Shown here one piece after another: positions 25,342 through 33,761 of a stretch of DNA of 58,542 nucleotides; the first letter of the stretch is position 1, and each line of letters starts with the position of its first letter. The translations under genes were made by a program, and so were the position numbers. This stretch comes from Gammaproteobacteria bacterium (GTDB taxonomy: Bacteria; Pseudomonadota; Gammaproteobacteria; Burkholderiales; Burkholderiaceae_C). The notes beneath the pieces were generated by a model that worked only from the letters and a program-made list of their open reading frames with translations, made no database searches and was not told the DNA's origin. The stretch lies in the NCBI GenBank assembly GCA_018820395.1, contig JAHJOG010000069.1, forward strand, positions 1-58,542, in the 5' to 3' direction.

Positions 25342-27039
25342 TCAACGGCCGGCAGCCAGCGCCGCGTCGCGCACCTGCGCCAAGGTGGTCGACGGGCTGA
25401 TCGCCTCCGGGTCGATCAGGCAGTGCAGGATCGCCGGCTTGCCCGATGCGACGGCGCGCTCGAACGCGGGCAGAAACTGCGCCGTGCTTTCCACCCGCTC
25501 GCCATGGCCGCCGAAGGCGCGTGCATAGGCCGCGAAATCCGGATTGCGCAGCGCCGTGCCGATCACCCGCGTCGGGTATTCGCGCTCCTGGTGCATGCGG
25601 ATCGTGCCGTACATGCCGTTGTCCACCACGATGACCACGATGGGCAAGTCGTACTGAACGGCGGTGGCGAATTCCTGGCCGTTCATCAGGAAGCAGCCGT
25701 CGCCCGCGAAGGCGACGACGGTGCGGCGCGGGTCCATGCGCTTGGCGGCGACGGCGGCCGGCACGCCGTAGCCCATCGACCCCGAGGTCGGCGCGAGCTG
25801 CGTGCCGAAAGCGCGAAAGCGATGAAAGCGATGGATCCAGGTCGCGTAGTTGCCGGCGCCGTTGCACAGGATCGCATCCGCCGGCAGGCGCGCGTCGAGC
25901 ATGCGCATCACCTCGGCCATCTGCAGGTCGCCCGGCGAGCGGATGGCACCGGTGTCGCTCCAGGCGAGGTAATCGGCGCGCGCCCGCGCCAGATAGTCGC
26001 CGCGCGAGCGCGACGCCGCGAGCGGCAGGTCGCGCAACGCCCGCACGAAAGCCACCGGCGTGGCACAGATCGGCAACGCGGCGCGGTACACGCGGCCGAG
26101 CTCGCTCGCATCGGGCAGCACATGCACCAGCGTCTGCCTGGGCGACGGAACGGCCATCAGCGTGTAGCCCTGGCTGGGCACTTCGGACATGCGGCTGCCG
26201 ATCACCAGGAGCAGGTCGGCCGACTTCGCGTGCTCCACGAGCTTCGGGTTGGGGCCGAAGCCCAGGTCGCCGACGAAGCTCGGGTTGTCGGTGGGAAAGA
26301 GCATCTGGCGGCGCAGCGACACGGCCACGGGAACCTGCCGACTCTCGGCCCAGGCCGCGAAGCCGCGCACCGCCTCGGCCGACCAGCGCGACCCGCCGAG
26401 CACGGCCAGCGGGCGTTCGGCACGGCCGAGCAGCGCCTCGAGGTCGGCCATCTGCGTCGCGCCGGGGTGCGCCTCCACCTCCAGTGCCGGCAAGCCGTCC
26501 TCGACGTCGCTCGTCTCGACCAGCATGTCTTCGGGCAGTGCGATGACGACCGGCCCCGGACGGCCCGATGTCGCCACATGCATGGCGCGCGAGATGACTT
26601 CGGGGATGCGCTCCACGTCGTCGATCTCCGTGGCCCACTTGGCGAGCGGGCCGAAGGCCGCGCGGTAGTCGAGCTCTTGCAGCGCGCCGCGCTCGCGCAC
26701 GCGGCGCTCGACCTGGCCGACGAACATCAGGAGCGGCGTCGAGTCGTGCTGCGCGATGTGGATGCCGGGTGCCGCGTTGGTCGCGCCCGGCCCGCGCGTG
26801 ACGAAGCAGGCCGCCGGCCGGCCGGTGAGCTTGCCGTGCGCTTCGGCCATCATGGCCGCCCCACCCTCCTGGCGGCACACGGTGAGGTGGATGTGGGCGT
26901 CGTGCAGTGCATCGAGCACCGCCAGATAGCTTTCGCCGGGCACGCAGAACGCGTGATCGACGCCATGGATGCGCAGCTGGTCGACCAGGATCTGGCCGCC
27001 GGTTCGGCGTGCGCGCGGAATGTCGGACGAATGAGGCAT
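25342..27039 (-). CDS. Thiamine-diphosphate enzyme of the acetolactate-synthase/decarboxylase superfamily (TPP-1)
   Basis: The 565-residue protein has an N-terminal pyrimidine-binding domain with the catalytic Glu in VCRQEGGAAMMAEAHGK. A middle domain follows, and the C-terminal cofactor domain has AGDGCFLMNGQEFATAV...VVDNGMYGT, the GDG-N diphosphate/Mg site. The family decarboxylates or condenses 2-oxo acids. No FAD-binding hallmark was recognised, so a decarboxylase is as likely as a synthase. The start at 27039 has no Shine-Dalgarno and lies seven bases after TATGTT of shared element A, suggesting a leaderless mRNA. The alternative ATG at 27051 overlaps that -10. Confidence 0.9.
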   Translation of the reverse strand: MPHSSDIPRARRTGGQILVDQLRIHGVDHAFCVPGESYLAVLDALHDAHIHLTVCRQEGGAAMMAEAHGKLTGRPAACFVTRGPGATNAAPGIHIAQHDSTPLLMFVGQVERRVRERGALQELDYRAAFGPLAKWATEIDDVERIPEVISRAMHVATSGRPGPVVIALPEDMLVETSDVEDGLPALEVEAHPGATQMADLEALLGRAERPLAVLGGSRWSAEAVRGFAAWAESRQVPVAVSLRRQMLFPTDNPSFVGDLGFGPNPKLVEHAKSADLLLVIGSRMSEVPSQGYTLMAVPSPRQTLVHVLPDASELGRVYRAALPICATPVAFVRALRDLPLAASRSRGDYLARARADYLAWSDTGAIRSPGDLQMAEVMRMLDARLPADAILCNGAGNYATWIHRFHRFRAFGTQLAPTSGSMGYGVPAAVAAKRMDPRRTVVAFAGDGCFLMNGQEFATAVQYDLPIVVIVVDNGMYGTIRMHQEREYPTRVIGTALRNPDFAAYARAFGGHGERVESTAQFLPAFERAVASGKPAILHCLIDPEAISPSTTLAQVRDAALAAGR

Positions 27040-27046
27040 GGGAGCG

Positions 27047-27140
27047 AACATACGTGCGGCCCGGGCCCGCGTCCATGCGTGGCGGTCGATGCCGCCATCG
27101 ACGGCGGCGGATGTCGCGACCGCGCTTCGCATGCTGCAAT
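27047..27140. promoter_or_regulatory. Shared catabolic promoter element, bidirectional copy A
   Basis: Centre: GTCGATGCCGCCATCGAC (27085-27102), seven bases, GATGTCGC (27110-27117). Leftward promoter for TPP-1: TGGACG (rc 27070-27075), 17 bases, TATGTT (rc 27047-27052), with the ATG seven bases on. Rightward promoter for the bicupin: TGTCGC (27112-27117), 17 bases, TGCAAT (27135-27140) preceded by TGC, an extended -10. The rightward transcript would have a leader of about 90 bases with its own Shine-Dalgarno. Confidence 0.7.
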
Positions 27141-27236
27141 GAATTCGCTCGAGCCGCCCCATGGAACGTCCTGCGGTCTCGATCCTTTCATTCGACATCG
27201 CCCTCCCCACATCGACTTTCCAGGAGACCTTCCGAC

Positions 27237-28427
27237 ATGAGCTCAACCCACACCCTGGCCGCGCCGTCGGCCGCCTCGAACCCTCCCTCCGCCACATCCG
27301 ACGGCCCGCGGCCCGGTGCGCTCAGCCCCGCGCAGATGGAAGGCATCGTCGCGCGCGCGCCGTCGTATGCGGCATCCACCGATGCGCCGGCCGCCGCGCA
27401 CGCCGACGTCGTGCAAGGCCTGTGGGGCGGCCGCCTCGCGCCGCTGATGACGGCGCCCGAATCGCAGGGCCGCTTCTCGGGCGCCCAGCTGAGCTGTCCG
27501 CCCACCGCCTGCACGGGCATGCTCTTCCTGCCGAAGAGCGCGCGCTCCAGGGCGTGGCGCAATCCGGACGCGATCGAGAACGTGTTCTGCTTCGACGGCA
27601 AGGTCGAAGTGCGCCACGGCGCCAGGCTCGAACACACGCTGGTCCTCGAGCGTTTCGACATGGTGTCGATCCCGGCCGGCGTGCGCCACACCGTCGCCAA
27701 CGTCGGCGACGACGCGGTGCGCGTGCTCATGGTGCTGAGCGTGGCCGCAAGCGGCAGCTACGACGCGATCTTCGACGCGAAGGACGGCGGCGCTGCGTCC
27801 GCGGCGCACCAGGCGCTCGGCGTTCGCTTCGATGGCGAGCCGGGCCTCGAGTCCGACGAAGACACCGTCGCGAAGCGAGTGACGCGCTTCGACAAGCTCG
27901 TGCCCTACAAGAAGGACCTCAAGGAATCGGGCGGCCTGCCGCCCGAGGCGACCGAGGCACTCACCGCCGGGTCGGTCTTCACGCTCATCGTTCCGGAAGG
28001 CCACGTCGGCCGCTCGCGCACCGCGCCGATGAACGGCAACCAGGGCCTCTACATGTCGATCGCCGAATGCCGCACCGGCGACGACGCGCCGCCGGCACAC
28101 GCGCATTCGGACACGCAGGAATCCTTCTTCATCCTCGACGGCAGCTTCGAGGTCTACACCGGCCTGGACAACGAATCCGCCGTCGCGGTGAAGCCTGGCG
28201 ATCTCATTGCCGTGCCCCGGCAGCTCATGCGCACCTTCCGCAACACCAGCGGCCAGCCGGCGCGCCTGCTCGCGATCATCCAGGGCCCGGACCGGATGAA
28301 AGACAGCGTGTCGTACTCGCGGCGCGTGGGTGCCGATTTCGAACGCCGCTTCGGCGCCGAGGCCATCGAGGCCTACCGGCAGATCGGCATGACCTTCGAT
28401 GCCGAGCGTCGGCTGGGCCTCGAATAG
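27237..28427 (+). CDS. Bicupin protein (gentisate-dioxygenase-like fold)
   Basis: The 396-residue protein has two cupin domains, near residues 100-185 and 255-350. The first lacks His-x-His in motif 1 but keeps PAGVRHTVAN (His). The second has PAHAHSDTQESFFILDG (His-x-His and Glu) but VPRQLMRTFRN with Arg in place of His. So each motif is complete in only one half. This resembles bicupin ring-cleavage or quercetinase-like proteins, but the reaction is not certain. AGGAGA precedes the ATG. It is driven by the rightward promoter of element A and is convergent with the FAD oxidase gene six bases away. Confidence 0.82.
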   Translation: MSSTHTLAAPSAASNPPSATSDGPRPGALSPAQMEGIVARAPSYAASTDAPAAAHADVVQGLWGGRLAPLMTAPESQGRFSGAQLSCPPTACTGMLFLPKSARSRAWRNPDAIENVFCFDGKVEVRHGARLEHTLVLERFDMVSIPAGVRHTVANVGDDAVRVLMVLSVAASGSYDAIFDAKDGGAASAAHQALGVRFDGEPGLESDEDTVAKRVTRFDKLVPYKKDLKESGGLPPEATEALTAGSVFTLIVPEGHVGRSRTAPMNGNQGLYMSIAECRTGDDAPPAHAHSDTQESFFILDGSFEVYTGLDNESAVAVKPGDLIAVPRQLMRTFRNTSGQPARLLAIIQGPDRMKDSVSYSRRVGADFERRFGAEAIEAYRQIGMTFDAERRLGLE

Positions 28428-28433
28428 GTCCGA

Positions 28434-29894
28434 TCAGTCTGCGGGGCGAGCCGGCGCGGAGGCCGGCCCGAAGATCTTGCCGGGATTGAGGAGCGCGTCC
28501 GGGTCGAGCAGGGCCTTGATCTTCGCCATCATCTCGAACTCGATCGGCGGCTTCTGCTGCCGCACCCGTGCGCACTGGTCCGCGCCGACGCCGTGTTCGG
28601 CCGAGACCGACCCCCCGTAGGCCCAGACCAGTTCGTCGACCGCACGCACGATGTGTTCGCAGCGCCGATCGAACACGGGGTCGCCGGGCGTGCCGTCGGG
28701 CCAGATGCTCAGGTGCAGGTTGCCGTCGCCCACGTGGCCGAAAGCGATCACCTCCAAGTCCGCATGGATCGCGCGGGCGCGCGCTTCGGCCTCGGTCAGG
28801 AACGCGACGATGCAGTCGATGGGCAGCGACGCGTCCCACTTGAGCATCTTGCCGGTCATGAGCCGCATCGGCGTGATCTCGTCGCGCAGCTCCCAGAGAT
28901 TGCGCTCCTGCGCCAGGCTGCCGGCCAGCGCGGCGTCGGTGAGCAGGCCGCGCTCGAAGGCCTCGGCGAACAGCCGTTCGAGAAGGTCCGCGATGTCGTC
29001 GCCGCCGGAGAAGCGCACGAGCACATTCCATTCGGCGCGCGTCTCGATGGGTCGCACGAGCCTGCGATGCCGGGCCAGCGCCAGCTCGATCAGCCGGCCC
29101 GGAATCAGTTCGAAGGCGCTCAGGTGGGCATCGCCGACCGAGCGCGCCAGCGCGAAGAGTTCCATCAGCCGGCCGAAGTCGCCGACCGACGCGAACATCG
29201 TCTGCTCGCGCGGCGCGCGCGGGTGCAGGCGCATCACGGCCCGGGTGACGATGCCGAGCGTGCCTTCCGCGCCGATGAACAGCTGCTTGAGGTCGTAGCC
29301 GGAAGAGTCCTTGCGCAGCGCGCGCAGGCCGTTCCAGATGCGTCCGTCGGGCAGCACCACTTCGAGGCCGAGCACCTGCTCGCGCGTGTTGCCGAAGCGC
29401 AGCACGTTGATGCCGCCGGCATTGGTGGAAATGGCGCCACCGAGCATGGCCGAGCCGCGCGCGCCCCAGTCGAGCGCGAAGCTGCGGTCGACTTCCGCGG
29501 CCGCCTCCTGGATCGTCTGCACGATGCACCCGGCTTCGGCCGTGACGGTGAAGCGCAGCGGATCGATCGACACGATGCGGTTCATGCGCGCGAGCGAAAG
29601 CACGATGCAGGGCGCGCCGCCGGCGACCGGCACGGCCCCGCCGCACAGCCCGGTGTTGCCTCCCTGCGGCACGATCGCCACCCCATGCCGGCGGCAGATC
29701 GTGACGACGCTCGCCACCTCTCGCGTGCTCGCCGGGCGCACCACCAGTGCCGCCGGGCCGCGCCGGTGGCCGAACACGTCGGCCACGAAGGGCGCCGCGT
29801 CGTCACCCTCCAGCCAGCCGCGCGGCCCGAGCAGCGCCTTCAGTTCCTCGACGGCCGCCACCGGCGCGGCACGCCCGTCCGACGGCGTCGTCAC
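28434..29894 (-). CDS. FAD-linked D-2-hydroxyacid dehydrogenase (GlcD/D-lactate dehydrogenase-like)
   Basis: Starting at GTG 29894 (overlapping the Bug stop as GTGA), the protein has 486 residues. The PCMH FAD domain shows ALVVRPASTREVASVV, VPQGGNTGLCGGAVPV and GARGSAMLGGAISTNAGGINVLRFGN. The C-terminal FAD-oxidase domain ends with SVSAEHGVGADQ and LLDPDALLNPGKIF; the EHG His is the usual catalytic base. The family oxidises D-lactate, D-2-hydroxyglutarate, glycolate or related acids to 2-oxo acids. Co-transcribed with the upstream Bug gene from shared element B, it is probably the first oxidation step for the imported acid. Confidence 0.92.
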   Translation of the reverse strand: MTTPSDGRAAPVAAVEELKALLGPRGWLEGDDAAPFVADVFGHRRGPAALVVRPASTREVASVVTICRRHGVAIVPQGGNTGLCGGAVPVAGGAPCIVLSLARMNRIVSIDPLRFTVTAEAGCIVQTIQEAAAEVDRSFALDWGARGSAMLGGAISTNAGGINVLRFGNTREQVLGLEVVLPDGRIWNGLRALRKDSSGYDLKQLFIGAEGTLGIVTRAVMRLHPRAPREQTMFASVGDFGRLMELFALARSVGDAHLSAFELIPGRLIELALARHRRLVRPIETRAEWNVLVRFSGGDDIADLLERLFAEAFERGLLTDAALAGSLAQERNLWELRDEITPMRLMTGKMLKWDASLPIDCIVAFLTEAEARARAIHADLEVIAFGHVGDGNLHLSIWPDGTPGDPVFDRRCEHIVRAVDELVWAYGGSVSAEHGVGADQCARVRQQKPPIEFEMMAKIKALLDPDALLNPGKIFGPASAPARPAD

Positions 29895-30865
29895 TCGAGC
29901 CGGATGCCGGTGGCCTTGATCACCTTGCCGAACTTCTCGTAGTCGCTGGCGATCTCCTTCTTGAAGTCCTCGATCGAGCCGTGCGACGGCTCGAAGCCCG
30001 ACTCGCGCAGCTTCTGCACGACCGCGGGGTTGGCGAGCGTCTTGGCCCAGTCGGCGCGCAGCCGGTCGAGCACGGGCTTCGGCGTGGACGACGGCGCGAA
30101 GATCGCCTGCCAGCCCACCACGGTGGCGCCGGGATAGCGCTTGCCGATCGCGTCCGCGCCGGGGTAGGCGCTCATCGGCTTCGAGCCGGTGTGCGCGATC
30201 CGCCGCAGAGTCCCGGCCTCGATGTGCGCCTGCGAACCCGGGGGCGGCTCGAACACGCAGCTGAGCTGGCCGGACAACAGATCGGGCACGGCGAGCATCG
30301 ACGTCTTGTAGGGAACGTGCAGGATGTCGACGCCCGCGGCCTGCTTGAAGAGTTCCAGCGCGATGTGCGGCGGCGAGCCGATGCCGTAGGTTCCGCAGCT
30401 CAGCTTGCCCGGGTTCTTCTTCGCATAGGCGATGAACTCGTCGAGGTTGCGGATCGGCAGCTTCGCATCGACCACCACGATGTAGGGCGTGTCGCCGGTG
30501 CGCGCGACGGGCGTCAGGTCCTTCATGAAGTCGAAGGGCTGCTTGACGATCCACGGATTGATCGTGAGCGAGCTCGAGTTGAGCAGCAGCGTGTAGCCGT
30601 CGCCCGGCGCCTTCGCCACGGCGTCGGTGCCGATGGCGCCGGTGGCGCCCGGCTTGTTGTCGACCACGATGGGCTGGCCGAGCGCGTCGCGGAGCTTCTC
30701 GGCATAGGTGCGGCCCAGAATGTCCGACACGCCGCCGGCCGGATACGGCACGACCAGCCTGACGGGCTTGTTCGGGTAGTCGGCGGCAGCATGCGCCGGC
30801 GCGAGAGCCGATGCGACGGCGATGCAGGCGGCGAGCGCGCCGACGAGTCTTCTGAAACTGTTCAC
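29891..30865 (-). CDS. Bug/TctC-family periplasmic substrate-binding protein (paralogue of 36810-37826)
   Basis: Starting at GTG 30865 with GAAGGAGA upstream, this is a 324-residue Bug protein. Its signal peptide is VNSFRRLVGALAACIAVAS, ending near AHAAA. DYPNKPVRLVVPYPAGG, GDGYTLLLNSS and GSPPHIALELF are family motifs. By eye it is about two-thirds identical to the Bug protein at 36810-37826 across the mature part, including WQAIFAP and GKRYPGATVVG, so the two are recent duplicates. It is coupled to the FAD-linked dehydrogenase and driven by the leftward promoter of element B, with a leader of about 16 bases. Confidence 0.93.
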   Translation of the reverse strand: MNSFRRLVGALAACIAVASALAPAHAAADYPNKPVRLVVPYPAGGVSDILGRTYAEKLRDALGQPIVVDNKPGATGAIGTDAVAKAPGDGYTLLLNSSSLTINPWIVKQPFDFMKDLTPVARTGDTPYIVVVDAKLPIRNLDEFIAYAKKNPGKLSCGTYGIGSPPHIALELFKQAAGVDILHVPYKTSMLAVPDLLSGQLSCVFEPPPGSQAHIEAGTLRRIAHTGSKPMSAYPGADAIGKRYPGATVVGWQAIFAPSSTPKPVLDRLRADWAKTLANPAVVQKLRESGFEPSHGSIEDFKKEIASDYEKFGKVIKATGIRLE

Positions 30866-30887
30866 GGTGTGTCTCCTTCGACCGTGA

Positions 30888-30981
30888 ACGTTACGTGCGG
30901 GCACCGCCCGAGTCCATGCGCCGAGGTCGATGGCGTCATCGACGTTCACGGATGTCGCGCCGCGCCGCCCCATGCTGCAAT
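30888..30981. promoter_or_regulatory. Shared catabolic promoter element, bidirectional copy B
   Basis: Centre: GTCGATGGCGTCATCGAC (30926-30943), seven bases, GATGTCGC (30951-30958). Leftward promoter for Bug/FAD dehydrogenase: TGGACT (rc 30911-30916), 17 bases, TAACGT (rc 30888-30893). Rightward promoter for the porin: TGTCGC (30953-30958), 17 bases, TGCAAT (30976-30981), extended by TGC. The porin mRNA would have a leader of about 120 bases. In this copy both downstream genes have Shine-Dalgarno sequences. Confidence 0.7.
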
Positions 30982-31107
30982 GGCCGCGCTCGACAGGCAC
31001 GCCCCATCCCATTCGCGCGACGGGGCGGTATCGCGATCTCGAGTTCAAGCGCGTCCACGACGCGTTCCGACATCCGGAGACACATCTTGAACCCTGGAGG
31101 CAACTCA

Positions 31108-32355
31108 ATGAAGAAATCCCTTGTGGCCATCGCGAGCATGGCGGTGGCCGGCATGGCCTCGGCCCAATCGTCAGTCACCTTGTTCGGCGTGGTCGACGTC
31201 GGCGTCAGCAGCTTCTCGAACAAGAGCAACGACGTCACGCCCTACACGCTCACCAACGTCCTCACGCCCGGCTTCGCACCGGTCGGCAGCGTGAAGACCA
31301 CTCAGACGGCGTTGACCAACTCGGCCTACAACTCGAGCCGCCTGGGCTTTCGCGGCACGGAAGATCTCGGCGGCGGGCTCGCCGCCAGCTTCTGGCTCGA
31401 AGCACCCATCACCCCGGACGACGGCGCGACGGGCGTGTCCACCTTCGCTCGCCGGTCCACGGTGAGCCTGTCGGGAAGCTTCGGCGAGATCCGGCTCGGG
31501 CGCGACTACAAGCCGACCTTCTGGAATCACTCCATCTTCGCGCCCTTCGGCACGCTCGGCGTCGGCGGCAATCTGCTGCAGATCGCCAGCGGCACGCTGG
31601 AAGCCGGCGGCAACGTGCGCGCGAGCAATTCGGTCGGCTACTTTCTGCCGCCGAACCTGGGCGGCTTCTACGGCCAGGCCATGGTCGCCTTCCACGAGAA
31701 GACGTCGATCGACAGCGGCGCCTTCACGCCGGCGACCGGTGCCTTGTCCGACTCGCGCAGCGGCGGCTACACGGGCGCGCGGGTCGGCTTCGCCAGGGGC
31801 CCGTTCGACGTGGCCATCGCCGTCGGACGCAGCACCAACACGTCGAACTTCCAGCAGGGCCGCGACGAATACGCCAAGATCGCCAACCTCGGCGCGTCGT
31901 ACGACTTCGGCGTGGTCAAGCTCTTCGGCGAGTATTCGCAGACGAAGAATTCGATCGAGTTCGATCCCGCGGGCGTCGGCCGCACCGACAGCAGCACGAC
32001 CACCAAGGGTTACCTGGTCGGCGTGTCCGCACCGATCGGGCCGGGTCGCATCATGGCCTCGTACACGCGGGTTCGGCGCGATCTGCCGGACACCTTCAAC
32101 GCACTGGGCCTTCGCGTGTTCACGCCCGAGCCCCGCACCGACCACCTGGCGCTGGGCTACGTGCACAACCTGTCCAAGCGCACGGCCCTGTACGCCACGG
32201 TGGCGCGCATGAAGAACCGCAACGGTGCGGCCTACTCCGTGGTGGGCGGCCCGGCCTTCGCGACCTCGGTGATCAATCCGACGCTCGGCACGGCCGCCAC
32301 GCTCGTGCCGAGCACGTCGATCGGCTACGACATCGGCATCCGCCACGCTTTCTGA
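31108..32355 (+). CDS. Gram-negative outer-membrane porin
   Basis: The 415-residue protein has a signal peptide MKKSLVAIASMAVAGMASA cleaved before Gln20. The mature start QSSVTLFGVVDVGVSSF, then SRLGFRGTEDLGGGLAASFWLE, GEIRLGRDYKP and the terminal DIGIRHAF (aromatic last residue for BamA-dependent insertion) are typical of betaproteobacterial trimeric porins (Omp32/OpcP type). GGAGG lies ahead of the ATG. It is expressed divergently from the Bug/FAD-dehydrogenase operon through element B, so it is probably the dedicated outer-membrane entry for the acid taken up by the pathway. Confidence 0.94.
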   Translation: MKKSLVAIASMAVAGMASAQSSVTLFGVVDVGVSSFSNKSNDVTPYTLTNVLTPGFAPVGSVKTTQTALTNSAYNSSRLGFRGTEDLGGGLAASFWLEAPITPDDGATGVSTFARRSTVSLSGSFGEIRLGRDYKPTFWNHSIFAPFGTLGVGGNLLQIASGTLEAGGNVRASNSVGYFLPPNLGGFYGQAMVAFHEKTSIDSGAFTPATGALSDSRSGGYTGARVGFARGPFDVAIAVGRSTNTSNFQQGRDEYAKIANLGASYDFGVVKLFGEYSQTKNSIEFDPAGVGRTDSSTTTKGYLVGVSAPIGPGRIMASYTRVRRDLPDTFNALGLRVFTPEPRTDHLALGYVHNLSKRTALYATVARMKNRNGAAYSVVGGPAFATSVINPTLGTAATLVPSTSIGYDIGIRHAF

Positions 32356-32421
32356 GAACGAGTCGATCGAGCCGGACGCCCTCGCGGGCGTTCGGCCACG
32401 CGATGCATCCGCCGCAAGGAG

Positions 32422-33135
32422 CTATCGGGCCAGCAGGCGCCCGGCGAGGAAGGACATGGCGTCGGCCAGGCGCTCGCCTTCGAGCTCGCGATGCGGGCCC
32501 GGGTACGCGACCAGCCGCTTGTCGGGCGCACCGATCGCATCGAACAGCGTGAACGTGCCTTCGCGATCGAAGGTCTGGTCGTCCCACTGCTGCGTGAACC
32601 ACACGGGACAGGCGATGTCGCGCGCGTAACCGATCAGATGCTCGCTGGCCGGAAAGTTCATTCCCCACAGGCCGATGGCCGCGGCGCGGACGCGCCTTTC
32701 GGTCGCGAGCAGCGGAATGCCGTAGCCCGTGCCCATCGACACGCCGATGTAGCCGATGGGCAGGCCCTCGAAGCCCGGGAACTGCAGCAGCGCGTCGAGC
32801 GCGGCAACCATCTCGCGCGCCATGCTCGTGCGGCCGACGCCCTCTTTCCAGGCTTCGCGAAAGCTCTGCACCGCCACCTGCGGATCGAGGTTGCCGTCGG
32901 TGCGCCGATCGCCCTGCACCGGTCCGTCGATGGCGACCACAGCGAACCCGAGCGGCAGGCTCGCGCCAACGATCGCGAGGATGGCCGGCGACAGCTTGTG
33001 CCCGCTGCCGCCATGGCACGCGAGGACGATGCCCTTGCACTCGGCGGGCGCCCAGTAGACGGCTGGAATGACCGTGCCCTCCGATGCGACGGACAGCGGC
33101 CGGGCGGCCTTGCGGATCAGGTCCTGGTCGTTCAT
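32422..33135 (-). CDS. Alpha/beta hydrolase of the dienelactone-hydrolase type
   Basis: This 237-residue protein has IVLACHGGSGHKLSP (oxyanion region), IGYIGVSMGTGYGIPLL (nucleophile elbow G-x-S-x-G) and a C-terminal YPGPHREL (His). The Asp is probably within CPVWFTQQWDDQTFD. These follow the dienelactone hydrolase/acyl-peptidase-like layout. The substrate is unknown. The ATG overlaps the stop of the CoxG-like gene (ATGA), so it is the last gene of a three-gene operon begun by TPP-2 and promoter element D. It may cleave a lactone or thioester of the same pathway. Confidence 0.87.
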   Translation of the reverse strand: MNDQDLIRKAARPLSVASEGTVIPAVYWAPAECKGIVLACHGGSGHKLSPAILAIVGASLPLGFAVVAIDGPVQGDRRTDGNLDPQVAVQSFREAWKEGVGRTSMAREMVAALDALLQFPGFEGLPIGYIGVSMGTGYGIPLLATERRVRAAAIGLWGMNFPASEHLIGYARDIACPVWFTQQWDDQTFDREGTFTLFDAIGAPDKRLVAYPGPHRELEGERLADAMSFLAGRLLAR

Positions 33136-33752
33136 TTCGACGCCTCGGGCTGGGCTGCATCTTTTGCGGGGGCGGCCTGGCGGCGCGCATCGCCGCCGAA
33201 CACCCGCCGCTTGAGCCTGCGCAGCAGCGCGGTGATCACGGTCAGGGTCGACAGCGTGGCGCCTTCTGCCGGTGCGGCCGGGCTTTCGCCTTTGGAGGTC
33301 GCCTGTGCGTGGGCGCTGAAGCGCCGCGCGAACTCTGCAATGAGCGCTTCGGCCACGATGACGCCGCCCGCCTTGGCGAACTCGGCCAGCACACCGGTGA
33401 GCTGCGCCTCGGAATCGAGCTGCACCTCGGTGGCGGGCGGCCCGGCACCTTCGGCTGGCAAGAGGCGGTAGTTCATGGTGACGGCCATGCGCGCGCCGCG
33501 CACGTCGGCGCTCGCCTGGCCGACGAGCACGCCGGTGAGCGATTCGCGATCGACGCGGTTGGTCAGCTGTCCCTTGAAGGCGATCTTCTTCGGACCGAAG
33601 GAGGCCAGGAGCGTCGCCGGATAACTGCCATCGTCGCGCGGCGCTTCGACGCTCGCGCCCGGAAGAAAGCTGGCCATGAGCGGCACGTCGGCAAACTTTT
33701 CGACGACGTCGCGCGGCGCGCCGGTGATGACGAAACGGTTCTGAAAATGCAT
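33132..33752 (-). CDS. SRPBCC/CoxG-like protein
   Basis: The 206-residue protein begins MHFQNRFVITGAPRDVVEKFADVPLMASFLPGASVE, the start of CoxG (carbon monoxide dehydrogenase subunit G) homologues. LTGVLVGQASADVRGARMAV is also typical. Residues about 1-150 form an SRPBCC fold; the rest is Ala/Pro-rich with a basic tail (RRLKRRVFG). CoxG proteins recruit molybdenum CO dehydrogenases to the membrane, but no Mo-hydroxylase subunits are near. Here it lies between TPP-2 and the hydrolase in one operon. Its role is therefore open. Confidence 0.86.
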   Translation of the reverse strand: MHFQNRFVITGAPRDVVEKFADVPLMASFLPGASVEAPRDDGSYPATLLASFGPKKIAFKGQLTNRVDRESLTGVLVGQASADVRGARMAVTMNYRLLPAEGAGPPATEVQLDSEAQLTGVLAEFAKAGGVIVAEALIAEFARRFSAHAQATSKGESPAAPAEGATLSTLTVITALLRRLKRRVFGGDARRQAAPAKDAAQPEASK

Positions 33753-33761
33753 CGTGTTCCT

